Shown here one piece after another: positions 21,511 to 33,777 of a stretch of DNA of 64,000 bases. The first letter of the stretch is position 1. Each line of letters starts with the position of its first letter. Below the pieces are notes generated by a model. It ran no database searches and had not been told where the DNA came from. It saw only the letters and a program-made list of their open reading frames with translations. Source of the DNA: Cephalotus follicularis (taxonomy: Eukaryota > Streptophyta > Magnoliopsida > Oxalidales > Cephalotaceae); the NCBI GenBank assembly GCA_001972305.1, contig BDDD01000534.1, positions 357,554 to 421,553 of the forward strand, given 5' to 3'. Both the position numbers and the translations under genes were made by a program.

Positions 21511-24274
21511 AAACAACAACGTTTAACATAAACAATGCTTGGGATCAACACAAGGGCCCGAGAACAAATGCCAAGCATGGGACAACTACCGGAGGCCCCA
21601 CCAACACTCAACTTACACTAAGGAGAGGAAATCTTACCCCGGCCCAGTACCCAAGGGATCCACTAGGTCTCACCCGACAAAACATCTTCAGGGACCGAAC
21701 TGGTCCGAGGTCAGGAGGACGGGCAAAACTAAGGAAAACTACTTGCTCTCACATTTCCATGGCTAGAACCACCTCAGCAAGCACAATAACAACTCCGTTG
21801 AAGATCCATCAACATGGTCATGGGCTATAGGACTGTACACATCCCTCATATACGCATATAGATACCCATTTCTAGAGACCCGCATGAACATCGATAGAAG
21901 GGCTACGTGATCACTCCTTCCCCGGAAATCACACGTTTGGCGCACCTCACTACATGAACATCGATCGAGGGGCTATGGAAGCCCACCCCCGTCGGCAATC
22001 ACGAGCTCATCATTACACCGTATGAACATCGATCGAGGAGCTACCTCGTTGGCAATCATGTAGCATTAGTTTCATCCAAGGGCCCGCGAATCACCGCTCA
22101 GCCATTACCGAGGTGACACTTCAACTGGTAAATGGTCAAGAAGATGCTTGACATGCACTGCTCGCCAAGCGACGCCCGATGTCGACCACTCTGCAAGGAA
22201 AGCTTGACATGCACTGCTCAGCAGGGGATGTACATCAAACTGACTCCTCTGCCAGGACGCATATCACACTAACTCCCTGACAGGAACACGCATCTTACAT
22301 GGCCATAACAGCTGTATGCGTCACATAAGATCTGAGGAACCTCATCTATCCAGAATCTAAATGTTAAAACACAAACTCACAAAACACCTCAACACAAAAT
22401 GGTTAAGTTAGTATAACCATAAACTAAGCCGCAGTGAAATGTCACATACCTGGGCCTCTCAAGACCAACTCCTGCAATGCTTACCAGTTCCTTGGAACTC
22501 CGAATCCACCATACCACTGGATTCTTCATATTCCCAGAACTCGAACAACCCACATAGAGCTTCGGATCTACCAGCGGATCCATGTTTTGCCATCTCAGAT
22601 GTCAAACACACCATGGCTACCAACTCACTACTCAGTGCACTGAGGAACTCCGTATCTACCATACCACACTCGGGTAAGGACATCAAAGACCAGTGAGAAA
22701 CACCTTCAACCACGTTTGTCTACAGCAGAAATGGAGAAGAAGAGAAACAAGACTTGTACAGGAAATGCTCGGCCACGCCAGAATTAAGGATCCAACATAG
22801 AGGAAGCTTGAACCTCACAGGGAGTACTCACGACTCACCCATACAGAGTTCACACCGCGCCTTCCCTTTCTTCCTTCTTCTTCCTACCTACCTCTCACTA
22901 ACTTCTTCCTCTTCCTACTTGTCACTAACTTCTTCTTTTCTCCCTTTTTTTTCTCCTTTTGCCCAAGGCGCCACATTATATCACTTCACACACTTTCCCT
23001 GACACGCGTCTTTTCACATTGGAAACCTTTAGCTTCTCTTGTAAGCTTCACATATGGGCTTAGTCAAAATAAATGACTCTTCCCAAAAACGCCACTTTTG
23101 GGCCTTAATGTAGCACAAGAGAGGACTTCCAAATGGATCAAGGAAAATAATAAAACCCAAACCAGGCCTCAACCAGAAGATGACAAAGAAAATCCTCTGC
23201 AAAACCGTACCTGGGTATTACACACATTCCCATGATGCTCTTGAAAACCTGCCACATGGAAACAAAAAAGCGACTGAGCAAACCTCGGTACGGATAAGGA
23301 AAGTAAAACAGTAAACGGACATTTAACCAATATCTAAACTTTAAAATCAGAAAATAAAACAATTAAATATTTCAATAATGTAAAGCATAATATTTAAATA
23401 AAACAGTTATAAAATCTTCATAACCTTCCGAAAGCATAGTATGATATATCATAATTCAAAATTTTATCTGATTTGATAATTCCATAACAGAGATCTGATG
23501 TGTATATATAAATATGCAAGGGGTTCGCAAGGCCCACATGCTCTGCGGAAAGACGTGTACGGCACTACATAATCAATCCTCTGAATCTGAATCTGACAAT
23601 TACTAAAGTCGACTCATACGCCTCAAAAGGATCCATCCCCTACCCTTAGGATATATATATATAGAGAGACACCGTAGACCGATCACACTGCCACAGTAGG
23701 TGTCATGTCCTCCGTGCCAAAGAACATGCCTATGAGACCTCATAGGTAAGTTTTTCTCTGTATGTCATTATGCTAAAATATTGTTTGTTCTAAAACAATT
23801 TAAAAACATAATTATATATTTATACTGTCTCTAGACATATCTGAAATTATTTAATAAGTATCACATCATACTTTTGTACTTGAAAATGACATATCAAAAA
23901 TCATAATCTTATATGTATCCAAAAATTTAACATACTTCCGAAAGTGGAAGCCATGTCCATTTAACATATTTTCGATAGTGAAAATCATGCACAAATTATA
24001 AAATCAGTAATATTAACCTCAGTAATAAAACATATTTTATTCAAATAAAACCGAATATCCGACAACGAAAAATCCATTTCCATAAAATAAGAGAATAGCC
24101 AAGAAATGAGAAATATCCATACCTTAGCAGTTCGAAAAATAAACAAATATGAATACAGAACAAAAGCACACTAGAAGTATCGTAATCTCCTCCAAAGATG
24201 ATATGAAGACCTAAACATTTAAGCACAAATATCACATAACATAAAAAGACACAAATATCAAAACTGCCAGAGAA

Positions 24275-24505
24275 AGCGTCGACGTTTAAATATAGGCATC
24301 GACGGTTTCAATGCATAAAGGGACAAAGCGCTTAGCAAGGCGTCGACTAACACATAGCATAACACAAAAGAAAGCGTCGACGATCAAAGAAAGGCGTCGT
24401 CGGTTTACGCATAACAGCAGATGCTTAGACATATGCATGGCGCTTTAGTACTAATTTTACACATGAAAGCATTGACGCTTATTATAAGCGTCGACGCTTA
24501 ACGTC
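24275..24505. repeat. GCGTCGACGC motif array in gypsy F LTR (first cluster)
   Basis: About seven motifs, such as AAGCGTCGACGTTT, GGCATCGACGGTTT, AAGGCGTCGACT and AAGCGTCGACGCTTA; the last is a perfect palindrome. The second cluster in the same LTR is at 25515-25640. The 5' LTR has counterparts at 31895-32130 and 32940-33080. Confidence 0.85.
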
Positions 24506-24570
24506 AAAAACATGAATCCAGTTGTAGAAATCAGCTGAAACAAATGACTTTAATCCAATTTCTTGAGCAC

Positions 24571-24808
24571 GGACATATATATGTACATATATGTGTATAT
24601 ATGTACACATATATGTACACATATATGTGTACATATATATGTACAGATATGTGTACATATATATGTACACATATGTGTACATACATATATATGTACACAT
24701 ATGTGTACATATATATGTACATATATGTGTACATACATGTGTACATATATGTGTACATACATGTGTGTGTGTGTACATATATATGTACACATATATGTAA
24801 TGTGTACA

Positions 24809-24840
<32 letters not shown>

Positions 24841-24852
24841 CATGTATATATA
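24571..24852. repeat. ATATATGTACAC-type minisatellite
   Basis: About 280 bases of alternating purine-pyrimidine repeats (ATATATGTACACATATGTGTACAT and shorter forms), ending in a TA run. The other LTR of the same element has only about 100 bases of different A/T-rich sequence here (32185-32285). All ORFs across it (Tyr/Thr/Cys/Met/Ile-rich) are artefacts of the repeat. Confidence 0.92.
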
Positions 24853-25514
24853 TACATGCATGATCATGGACAACATACTAGTTACATATATGCATCATCA
24901 ACAACTTGAAGATAATTTTCTGATATCATAACAATTTGCATAGATGAATAAAATTTAGTTTTTCATTAACTTATAATCTCAAAACAATAGTATGCAAGTT
25001 AAAAAACGTGACCTCCATGGTTGTAAAATACCATTATAACATTTCAGATAAAATTAGATATATAGATTATAGGTTGATCATAGCAATAACAATATTTGAA
25101 ATATATTTTCTGGTTCTACTCATTCTTGAACAGATTTTGTGTATGACAAGATATAACCATGTTTTTTTTATCAATGTACAATCCTCTAGTTTGCAAAACA
25201 TAGATGACATGGTAACAATGAAAACAGTAATATGACATACCTTTAAAAAACACAACAGATGATGAGAGAATGCAAGAGAATGGCTGTTGGTTTTGAGAAG
25301 AAAATGCAGGTGCAGTGTCTTTTAAAAAGAGAAAAGAAATCCTAGTTTTTAATGGCTAAAACATGTAGACTAATGACAGAAATATGAGGATTAAAACATT
25401 TCCAAATGAGTAAAAACGCGTCCAGCTAAAAAGGAAATTAGATAACAAACTTTGGGAAAGAATTATTCTTTCCAAAAACAAAGCACCGTTCAAGCGAAAA
25501 TGGAAACTCAACTT

Positions 25515-25640
25515 AAGCGTCGACGGTAAAGGTAAGGCGTCGACGCTTACACCTTTAAAAACTAAAAACGTTGATGTCTTAAGGTATGGGCATCGACGTG
25601 TTCCACAACGCCAAAGCGTCGACGTTTCTGATGAAGGCGT
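25515..25640. repeat. GCGTCGACGC motif array in gypsy F LTR (second cluster)
   Basis: Five motifs (AAGCGTCGACGGT, AGGCGTCGACGCTTA, AACGTTGATGTCTT, GGCATCGACGTGTT, AAGCGTCGACGTTT) lie in about 125 bases near the LTR start. Confidence 0.85.
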
Positions 25641-25805
25641 AACCAGAAATTTCAAAATAAAATCAAAGGGTGAAAATAACATATCATAAATCAAATGACA
25701 TAAGCACAACAAATAACTATAAACACGTAAGCATAGAAACGGGGTATTACATCCACCCCCCCTTAAAAAGGGATTTCGTCCCGAAATCATAACCATACAC
25801 ATACC

Positions 25806-28800
25806 TTAATAAAAAAAAACAAGGATATTCCTCTCGAATATGCTTCTCCAACTCCCATGTAGTTTCACTCTCCGAAAGGTTTTCCATAAGACCTTGACAA
25901 ACAGAATGGTTTCGCCCCGACTAACCCATTCGTGCCGATCTAGAATAGCCTCAGCCTCCTCTTCACAAGATAAATCCTCCCTAATGCTGTCCAAAGGATA
26001 GTGGACCACGTGCAGGGGATGGTACTGGTAACCCCTCCACATAGACACATGGAACACATTGTGGACGTGTGCTAACTGTGGAGGCAAAACTAACCAATAT
26101 GCAACCGCTCCAACCTTTTCCAGAACCTCAAACGGTCCTATAAACCGAGGATTCAACTTTCCCTTCAACCCAAACCGACAAACTCCTTTCCAAGGTGTAA
26201 CCTTCAGAAACACATGTTCACCTGCTCTAAACTCCAAGTCCCTCTGATGTTTGTCTGTATAACTCTTCTGTCGAGATTGAGCCGCCTTCATTATTTCCCT
26301 AGCTATAGCCACTTTATCAGTAGTGATCTTAACTAGCTCGGATCGTTCAATAATTCTTTCTCCGACCTCATCCCAACATATCAAAGCTTGACACTTCCTC
26401 CCATACAATGTTTCAAACAGTGTCATCCGAATGCTAGCATGCCAACTTTTATTGTAGGCAAACTCCACCAAACTCAAATACTCATCCCAGTTTCCAGTCC
26501 ACTCTAAGGCACAAGACCTCAGCATGTCCTCTAAAGTCTAGATAGTCCTCTTAGACTGCCCATCTATCTGTGGGTGGAAAGCTGTATTGTAGTTGAGCCG
26601 CGTGCCCCACGCCTTCTAGAATCCCTTCCAAAACCGCGAAGTGAAACGGGGATCCCTATCCGAAACAATGGATACTTGTGTCCCGTGAAGTCTCACTATC
26701 TCCTGTTGGAAAACCTCTGCCAACCTATCCATAGAGAAATCTTCTCGAATAACCAAGAAGTGGGCCGATTTGGTCAATTGATCCACCACTACCTAGATAG
26801 TATTATTCGTCATGAATGTTATCGGCAAACCAGTAACAAAATCCATCGCTATACTCTCCCATTTCCAAACTGGAATCTCCAAGGGCTGTAACAATCCACT
26901 GGCTTGCTGATGTTCGATCTTGACCTGCTGACAGACCAAACACCTCCCAACATACTCTGCTACATCCCTCTTCATTCCATTCCACCAGAAATTTCTCTTC
27001 AAGTCTCTATACATTTTTGTAGAACCAGGATGTATAGAGAACGGAGAGCTGTGTGCCTCTGACAGAACGGCTTCTCTGATTTTTGGATCAGTCGGTACAC
27101 ACAACTGTTTCCCCAACCATATAACTCCATGATCGTCCACACGGAACTCCGACTGCTTACCTTCATCAACATTCTGAACTAAGGCCCATAAATCACCATC
27201 ATCACTCTGAGTCTCTTTAATCCGAGATATAAGAGTGGGCTCTATATTCATACCAGCCATATAACCTCTAGAACCCCGAACATACAAGTTCAAATCCAAC
27301 TGCTCCATGTCCAGAATCAACTGCGGCTGAGTGAGCAAGGTTGCTACACTACCCGAACTCTTCATGCTAAGAGCATCAGCTACCACATTTTCTTTACCAT
27401 GGTGGTATTGAATATTCAGATCATAATCCATCAGAAGCTCCAACCATTATCTCTAGCGCATGTCCAGCTCCTTCTGAGTAAAGATGTACTTGAGACTCTT
27501 GTGATCGGTGAAACTATCACAAGTTTCTCCATACAAATTATGCCTCCAGATTTTCAACGCAAAACAACTGCTGCTAACTCAAGGTCATGTGTAGGGTAGT
27601 TCACTTCATAAGGCTTAAGCTGCCTGGAAGCAAAAGCTATAACATGACCATGCTGCATCAGAACACATCCCAAACCCTTCTTGCAAGCATCACTATAAAT
27701 CCGGTATCCACCTGATCCACACGGCAAACAAAGAATCGGTGCAGACACGAGACCATTTTTCAGCTTCCCAAAGCTTGCTTCTCTTTCTTCATTCCACACA
27801 AGCGTGGCTCCCTTTCTCATAAGCTGAGTCAGTGGTAAGGCTATCGAGCGAAAGCCTTCCACAAACCGTCTGTAGTGACTAGCTAAACCCAAAAAGCTTC
27901 TTACCTCTGTCACTGTGGTTGGTCTCGGCCATTTGGTAATAGCCTCAACCTTAGCAGGATCCATACTGATACCTTCTCCTGTAACCATGAGGCCCAAGAA
28001 TGCCACCTGCTCCAACCACATCTCACACTTCAAAAACTTCAGATATAGCTGATTTTTCCTCAAAATCCCCAGCACTATACGAAGCTGGTCTTCATGCTCT
28101 TCTTTTGACTTGGAATACACAAGGATATCATCAATGAATAAAATCACAAACTAATCCAAGAACTCATGAAAAACCCGATTCATCAATTCCATGAAGACTG
28201 CCGGTGCATTAGTAAGTCCTAATGGCATCACCAAAAACTCGTAATGCTCGTCCCGTGTGCGAAAAGCAGTCTTAGGTATGTCTTCATTTTTCACCCGTAG
28301 CCGATGATATCCTGACCTCAAATCCATTCACCTTGGAGTTGAACAGATAGGTCATCAATCCTAGGAAAAGGATATTTGTTCCTGATAGTCATCTGATTCA
28401 GCTCTCTCTAGTCTATGCACCGCCTCATAGAACTGTCCTTCTTCTTAACAAACAGAACCGGAGCACCCCACGGTAAAACACTCGGCCAGATGAAACCCTG
28501 ATCCAATAACTCTTGCAACTGCTCTTTCAACTCTTGCAACTCAAGCGGTGCCATCCTATATGGTGCCTTGGATATAGGTCCCGCTCCAGGAATGAGTTCG
28601 ATAGTAAACTCCACTTCCCGTTACGGTGGCAAACCCGGTAACTCTTTTGGAAACGCATCAGAAAACTCTCTAACAATAGGATAGTCCTCAAGGCGAGGCT
28701 CATCCTTAGAAACATCTTTTACAACAGCTAGGAATCCCTCTGCGCCCAAGGCCACCAACTTCTGAGCTTTCAAAGTAGAAATAATCTTAACACCCTTCCT

Positions 28801-30378
28801 TGGTCGTGAACCCTGATAAATAAAATCAGGTCGATCTACATCTCCAAATAAAATCCTCCGAGCGTGACAATCAATCATGGCACGATGGCGATCAAACCAA
28901 TCCATGCCAAGAATCATGTCGAAGTCATGCATATCAATAGGGAGAAGATCCAACTCACAAACTTTATCATCGAAAGGAACAGGGCAATCACAAAAATACT
29001 TAGATATCACAACAAATGTCCCCATAGGGGTCAAAAGGACCAGAACTGGATCCAGAGACAGAGATGGCACCCTAAGATGCCGAACAAAGGACCTCGCCAC
29101 CACAGAGTGAGTCAATCCAGTATCATATAATATATAAGCAATGCGATTACAAATAGAGAGATAACCCAAAACGGTACCTGGATCATTGGCTGCCTAATGT
29201 GTCGTCAATGCAAAGACTCGGCACCTACATTGCGCAGTTCCGCATCTCCAGCGTTACCTCAACTCTCCTTCACACGAGGGTCTAGAAAATCCATAAAATT
29301 ATTACCTTGTTGTCCACATACAAAGTAGGCCCCCGTAGCCTTGTAACAAGTCCCAACCGGATGCCGTTTCCCACAAGTTTCACACTAGGCAATCTGAACA
29401 TAGGGGTTACCACTACCACCAACTCCCTAAGCTTGCCTCTGATGATTTCCTTCCTGACATTTTTCCTCCATCTTTGTTCCAATTATAAATCTTCTTTTGT
29501 TGCTTACCATCTCAGCCCCTATTCCACTTGCCACTTTGCCCCTTGTTTTGCTGTCCAAAATTTTGACCTTGCACATCACTTCTGTTACGCTTCCTCTCAC
29601 CTTCTTGTAGAGCAGCCTGAAAGTCTAACCTCTCCATCTCTATGTTCTTTACAGCATTCGCAACCTCCGATTGATAAGCAAATCTTGAGTTTATCAGCTT
29701 CCCCCTGAGCTGATAGTGCAACTTCAATTTAAACTTTTCAGTCTGTTCTGCTGTCGTCCCCGCTGTAGTCCAGCAAAGCTCGCTAATCTGGTAAACCAGG
29801 CCAAGAACTCAGTAATAGACTAACCCTCCTTTTGTCTTCTCATCACCAACTCTCTTGCATAAGCCTCCTTATCAGCAGTGGGAAAAATACTGCTGATAAA
29901 AGACTTCACAGAAATCAGACCATGATAAGGAATCAACAAATCCTCTACCTTTAGTTGTCCTTAATGTTTTCCACCATGTCTGGGCATCGCCTTCCAGCTT
30001 ATACCCAGCTAATTTCACCTTCTGATCCTCACCGAATCCCAGCACATCGAAAATTTTCTCCAAATGAGGAATCCAATGCTTAGCCTCCACAAGTGTTGGT
30101 GCTGAACTAAATCTTTGCTTTTGAAACCTCTCAAGCCAGACATAAACTGGAGTGACAGGCTGGTCCCCAGCTCCCCTAGCTGCACGAGCCTCAACTGGTA
30201 CATTCTACTCAGCTTCTTGCTCATGACAACCATGTCCCAGATTTTGCTGCTGCATCACCCAGTTCACTTCTTGCGCTACAGCCTGTCGCACCACTTCGTC
30301 CACAGTAGGCTCATTTCTTGCTCCATCCTGAGCCACAGCTGGTGCAGTTCTCTGAGGGGTGTTCCTTGTTCGTACCAT
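25806..30378 (-). pseudogene. Gypsy F gag-pol polyprotein
   Basis: On the minus strand, gag starts MVRTRNTPQR at 30378, with capsid blocks EAKHWIPHLEK and LEGDAQTWWKTL. The nucleocapsid region near 29300-29500 is shifted and decayed. Protease (29169 to 28750) keeps the active-site DTG, and the ILGMDWF block follows. RT begins at SKAPYRMAP, has [11 protein letters not shown] at about 28140, and has a damaged stretch at 28147-28407. RNase H is [10 protein letters not shown] with the HDLELAAV block. Integrase keeps its zinc finger (27010-26900), MDF and SDRD. The C-terminal tail is chromodomain-like (26000-25810). At least ten stops and several frame changes are present. The element could not encode its own movement, but every domain of an autonomous chromovirus is visible. 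Confidence 0.9.
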
Positions 30379-30550
30379 CTATGCAACAGAGACAAGGACA
30401 AGATAAAGACAAAAAGAGTTATAAACTCGAAACAAAAGACATATCAAATGACCATAACAAAAAAGTCCTAACCCAAAGTCTACCCAATCTCACAGGTCAA
30501 ACCTAGTTAGGTCTTCTAAGGAACAAAACCTATTCTCTAATACCATAATC
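30379..30550 (-). promoter_or_regulatory. Leader and primer-binding site of gypsy F
   Basis: On the minus strand, TGGTATTAGAG at 30544-30534 matches the initiator tRNA-Met primer site with one change. It sits six bases after the end of the 5' LTR. Confidence 0.8.
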
Positions 30551-33202
30551 TGTAACTCCCCCGACAGTGGGAATGCTTACTGGTACAAAATCAGAACAAC
30601 ATAACAGAACATAATACTAAGATTTATTCAAAATGAACGTTGTGGACTAAACAAAAACTAGAACATAACATAGTCTGACAACTTTAACTTAACCAAAACA
30701 AAAACCAAATTCAAATTCTGAAACCATAAACCGAAAACATAACATTGTTCACAGTACTGGCCTAAACACGACCACAATACTAATGAAAACATAAATGGAT
30801 CAAACTCCTAGGTGATCATCCAACAAGGGTGACATCTCTCTCACACATTCCCATGATGCTCCTGAAAACCTGCCGCATAGAAAGTAAAATGCGACTGAGC
30901 AAACCTCAGTACGGGTAAGGAAAGTAAAACAGTAAACAAACATTTAACCAATATCTGAACTTTAAAATCAGAAAATAAAATAATTAAATATTTTAATAAT
31001 GTAAAGCAGAATATTTAAATAAAACAGTTATAAAATCTTCATAACCTTCCGAAAGCATAGTATCATATATCATAATGCAAAACTTTATCTGATTTCATAA
31101 TTTCATAACAGAGATCGGATGTGTATATATATAAATATGCAAGGGGTTCGCGGGGCCCACATTCTCTGATGGAAAGACGTGTACGGCACTACACAATCAA
31201 TCTTCTGAATCCGAATCTGACAGTAACTGGAGTCGACTCATACGCCTCAAAAGGATCCATACCCTACCCTTATGATATATATAGAGAGAGACGTCGTAGA
31301 CTGATCACACCGCCACGGTAGGTGTCATGTCCTCTGTGCCAAAGAACATGCCTATGAGACCTCATAGGTAAGTTTTTCTCTGTATGTCATTATGCTAAAA
31401 TATTGTTTGTTCTAAAATAATTTAAAAACATAATTATATATATATATACTGTCTCCAGCCATATATGAAATTAATTAATAAGTATCACATCTTACTTTCG
31501 TACTTCAAAATGAGATATCCAAAATCATAATCTTATCTGTATCAGAAAATTTAACATACTTCCAAAAGTGGAAGCCATGTCCATTTAACATATTTTCAAT
31601 AGTGAAAATCATGCACATATTATAAAATCAGTAATATTAACCTCAGTAATAAAACAGATTTTATTCAAATAAAACCGAATATCCGACAATGAAAAATCCA
31701 TTTCAATAAAATCAAAAAATAGCCAAGAAACGAGACATATCCGTACCTTAGTAGTTCCAAAATTAAACAAATCTGAATACAGAACAAAAGCACACTAGAC
31801 GTATCCTAATCTCCACCAAAGATGATATCAATACCTAAACATTTAAGCACAAATATCACATAACATAAAAAGATGCAAATATCAAAACTGCCAGAGAAAG
31901 CGTCGACGTTTAAATATAGGCATCGACGGTTTCAATGCATAAAGGTACAAAGCGCTTAGCAAGGCGTCGACTAACACATAGCATAACACAAAGGAAAGCG
32001 TCGATGCTCAAAGAAAGGCGTCGACGGTTTATGCATAACAGTAGACGCTTAGACATATGCATGGCATTTTAGTACTAATTTTACACATGAAGGCATTGAC
32101 GCTTATTATAGGCGTCGACGCTTAACGTCAAAACATGAATCCAGTTGTAGAAATCAGCTAAAACAAATGACTTTAATCCAATTTCTTATGCACGAATTAT
32201 TAAAGTAGCGATACACATAAGTTCTAGAACGTGTTTTCTATGCATGTAAATATATGCATAACTATATATATATATATATCAATGCATGATCATGGACAAC
32301 ATACTAGTTACATATATGCATCATCAACAACTTGAAGATAATTTTCTGAATCATAACAGTTTGCATAGATGAATAAAATCCAGTTTTTCTTTAACTTTTA
32401 ATTTCAAAATAATAGCATGCAAGTTCATAAACGTGACCTCCATGGTTGTAAAATACCATTATAAAATTTCAGATAAACTTAGATATATAGATTATAGGTT
32501 AATCATAGCAATAACAATTTTTGAAATATATTTTCTTGTTCTACTCATTCGTGAACAGATTTTGTGTATGACAAGATATAACCATGTTTTTTTTTATCAA
32601 TGTACAATCCTCTAGTTTGCAAAACATAGATGACATGGTAACAATGAAAATAGTAACATGACATACCTTCAAAAAAACGCAACAGATGATGAGAGAATGC
32701 AAGAGAATGGCTGCTGGTTTTGAGAAGAAAATGCAGGTGCAGTGTCTTTTAAAAAGAGAAAAGAAATCCTAGTTTTTAATGGCTAAAATGTGTAGCTTAA
32801 TGACAGAAATAAGAGTATCAAAACATTTCCAAATGAGTAAAAACGTATCCAGCTAAAAAGGAAATCAGATAACTAACTTTGGGAAAGAATCCTTCTTTCC
32901 AAAAACAAAGCACCGTCCAAGCAAAAATGGAAACTCAACTTAAGCGTCGACGATAAAGGAAGGCGTCGACTCTTACATCTTTATAAACTAAAAACGTCGA
33001 TGTCTAAAGGTATGGGCGTCGACGTGTTCCACAATTCCAAAGCGTCAATGTTTCTGATGAAGGCGTCTACGCTTATCGTCCAAAAAACAATAACCAGAAA
33101 TTTCAAAATAAAATCAAAGGGTCCAAATAACATAGCATAAATCAGTGGACATAAGCACAACAAATAACTATAAACACGTAAGCATAGAAATGGGGTATTA
33201 CA
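30551..33202 (-). repeat. 5' LTR of gypsy F (2652 bp)
   Basis: On the minus strand it starts TGTAATACCCCATTTC (33202) and ends GGGGGAGTTACA (30551). It pairs with 23223-25751. It includes TCGA-core clusters at 31895-32130 and 32940-33080 and a block at 31145-31375 shared with the LTR of gypsy B. Confidence 0.9.
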
Positions 33203-33355
33203 ACCAGGATGTACACTGTACTGTCATTTATGAGCTTGCTTCAATAGCTCATCTCTGATGCTCTCGTCATCCAGAACACATACTCTCCCTCGGAACCTAA
33301 ATGTGCCATCAGCATGTATGGAGAATTCAGAGTCAGAATCCTTCACCATTGATAA
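33203..33355 (-). pseudogene. Gypsy integrase N-terminal fragment (G)
   Basis: The minus strand reads SDSEFSIHADGTFRFRGR, then VCVLDD, IRDELLKQAHK, a stop, and QYSVHPG. This is the segment just before and within the integrase zinc finger (the first histidine is in the LKQAH block) of a chromovirus pol. The rest lies beyond F, left of the window. F was inserted right after HPG. The right edge, at the start of copia H, is only approximate. Confidence 0.8.
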
Positions 33356-33762
33356 GAATATCTTCTTCTTCTTCTCCCTTATGGCAACGGGTTGTAGCTC
33401 GGGTTAGAGAACCCTTGCCAAACCCCCTTGCTTTTATGTGGTTTGTTTGTCATCCCATAGGGTTAAGGATGCTTGGTAGGGTTAGTGTGTTTCCTTGTGA
33501 GCCAATCTTTGGAGTCCATTTTCTAGGGTTTATGGCAATCCTAGCGTTTCGACCCGTTTCGCCCTATGCTTGGTTTTTATTTTGGTTTGATCGATTGTTG
33601 AATTAGGGTTCCTTGGCACTCATTGGAATAATTCAGACTTAGCTTAGAGCATCCCATTTCTTGGGGATTAATCAATTAGATGAAATTTAAAATTAATCGG
33701 CCCTAAACCCTGAAGTTAGGATTGCATGTTTTTTTCGCTACGTGTTTCAGCTGTTCCCAACA
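33356..33762 (+). repeat. 5' LTR of copia H (left border uncertain)
   Basis: The right border ...TTCCCAACA is set by the primer-binding site two bases later. The left border is only the place where gypsy G similarity ends. No second LTR is available for comparison. Confidence 0.5.
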
Positions 33763-33764
33763 AG

Positions 33765-33777
33765 TGGTATCAGAGCC
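33765..33777 (+). promoter_or_regulatory. Primer-binding site of copia H
   Basis: TGGTATCAGAGCC is an exact match to the usual initiator tRNA-Met primer site. Confidence 0.9.

Larger units (their letters stand above)
14811..23222 (-). mobile_element. Non-coding LTR retrotransposon E (LARD-like)
   Basis: Two LTR copies in direct orientation (14811-16613, truncated by D; and 19968-23222) flank about 3.35 kb, of which 1.14 kb is a later retro-insertion. The minus-strand 3' end before the left LTR reads GACAAAATTCTTAAAGGGGAG, the usual gypsy polypurine region. At the other end, a degenerate primer-binding site lies next to 19968. No gag or pol similarity was seen in any frame, so E would need proteins from another element. 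It is inserted in the 3' LTR of F. The expected target duplication is CACAT (23223-23227). Confidence 0.8.
19968..23222 (-). repeat. 5' LTR of element E (about 3.25 kb)
   Basis: On the minus strand it starts TGTAATACCCAGG at 23222 and ends GGGTCGCTACA at 19968. The right 1.8 kb matches the left LTR. It contains three tandem-repeat zones (20490-20770, 20866-21075 and 21387-21510), GAACATCGATCGAGG modules (21885-22060) and a pyrimidine tract (22855-22965). The threonine/proline-rich ORFs in this zone come from the repeats and are not genes. Confidence 0.8.
23223..25751 (-). repeat. 3' LTR of gypsy F, partial
   Basis: It aligns with the 5' LTR from its start (minus-strand TGTAATACCCC at 25751) to the point corresponding to about 30843. 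There it is cut by element E. It carries a GCGTCGACGC motif array and, unlike its partner, a long ATATGTACAC-type repeat at 24571-24852. Confidence 0.9.
23223..33202 (-). mobile_element. Gypsy element F (Tekay-like chromovirus), near full length but decayed
   Basis: On the minus strand: 5' LTR (33202 to 30551), primer-binding site, gag-pol (30378 to 25806), polypurine tract at about 25752-25780, and 3' LTR (25751 down to 23223, where element E interrupts it). The gag start and LTR blocks are like those of B, so B and F are sister families. F lies in a gypsy integrase remnant (G). The expected target duplication is ACCAG (33203-33207). Confidence 0.9.

Noticed and set aside
21218..21830. Thr/Pro-rich ORFs (GETTTPEMP repeats)
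   Set aside because: They come from the 29-bp minisatellite in the LTR of element E, and the other LTR copy has the same repeat. No protein family recognised.
24482..24931. Tyr/Thr/Met/Ile/Cys-rich ORFs on both strands
   Set aside because: All arise from the ATATGTACAC repeat; open frames on both strands are expected in such a sequence.
33765..33777. tRNA gene fragments at the TGGTATCAGAG sites
   Set aside because: These are primer-binding sites complementary to a tRNA 3' end; no cloverleaf sequence surrounds them.
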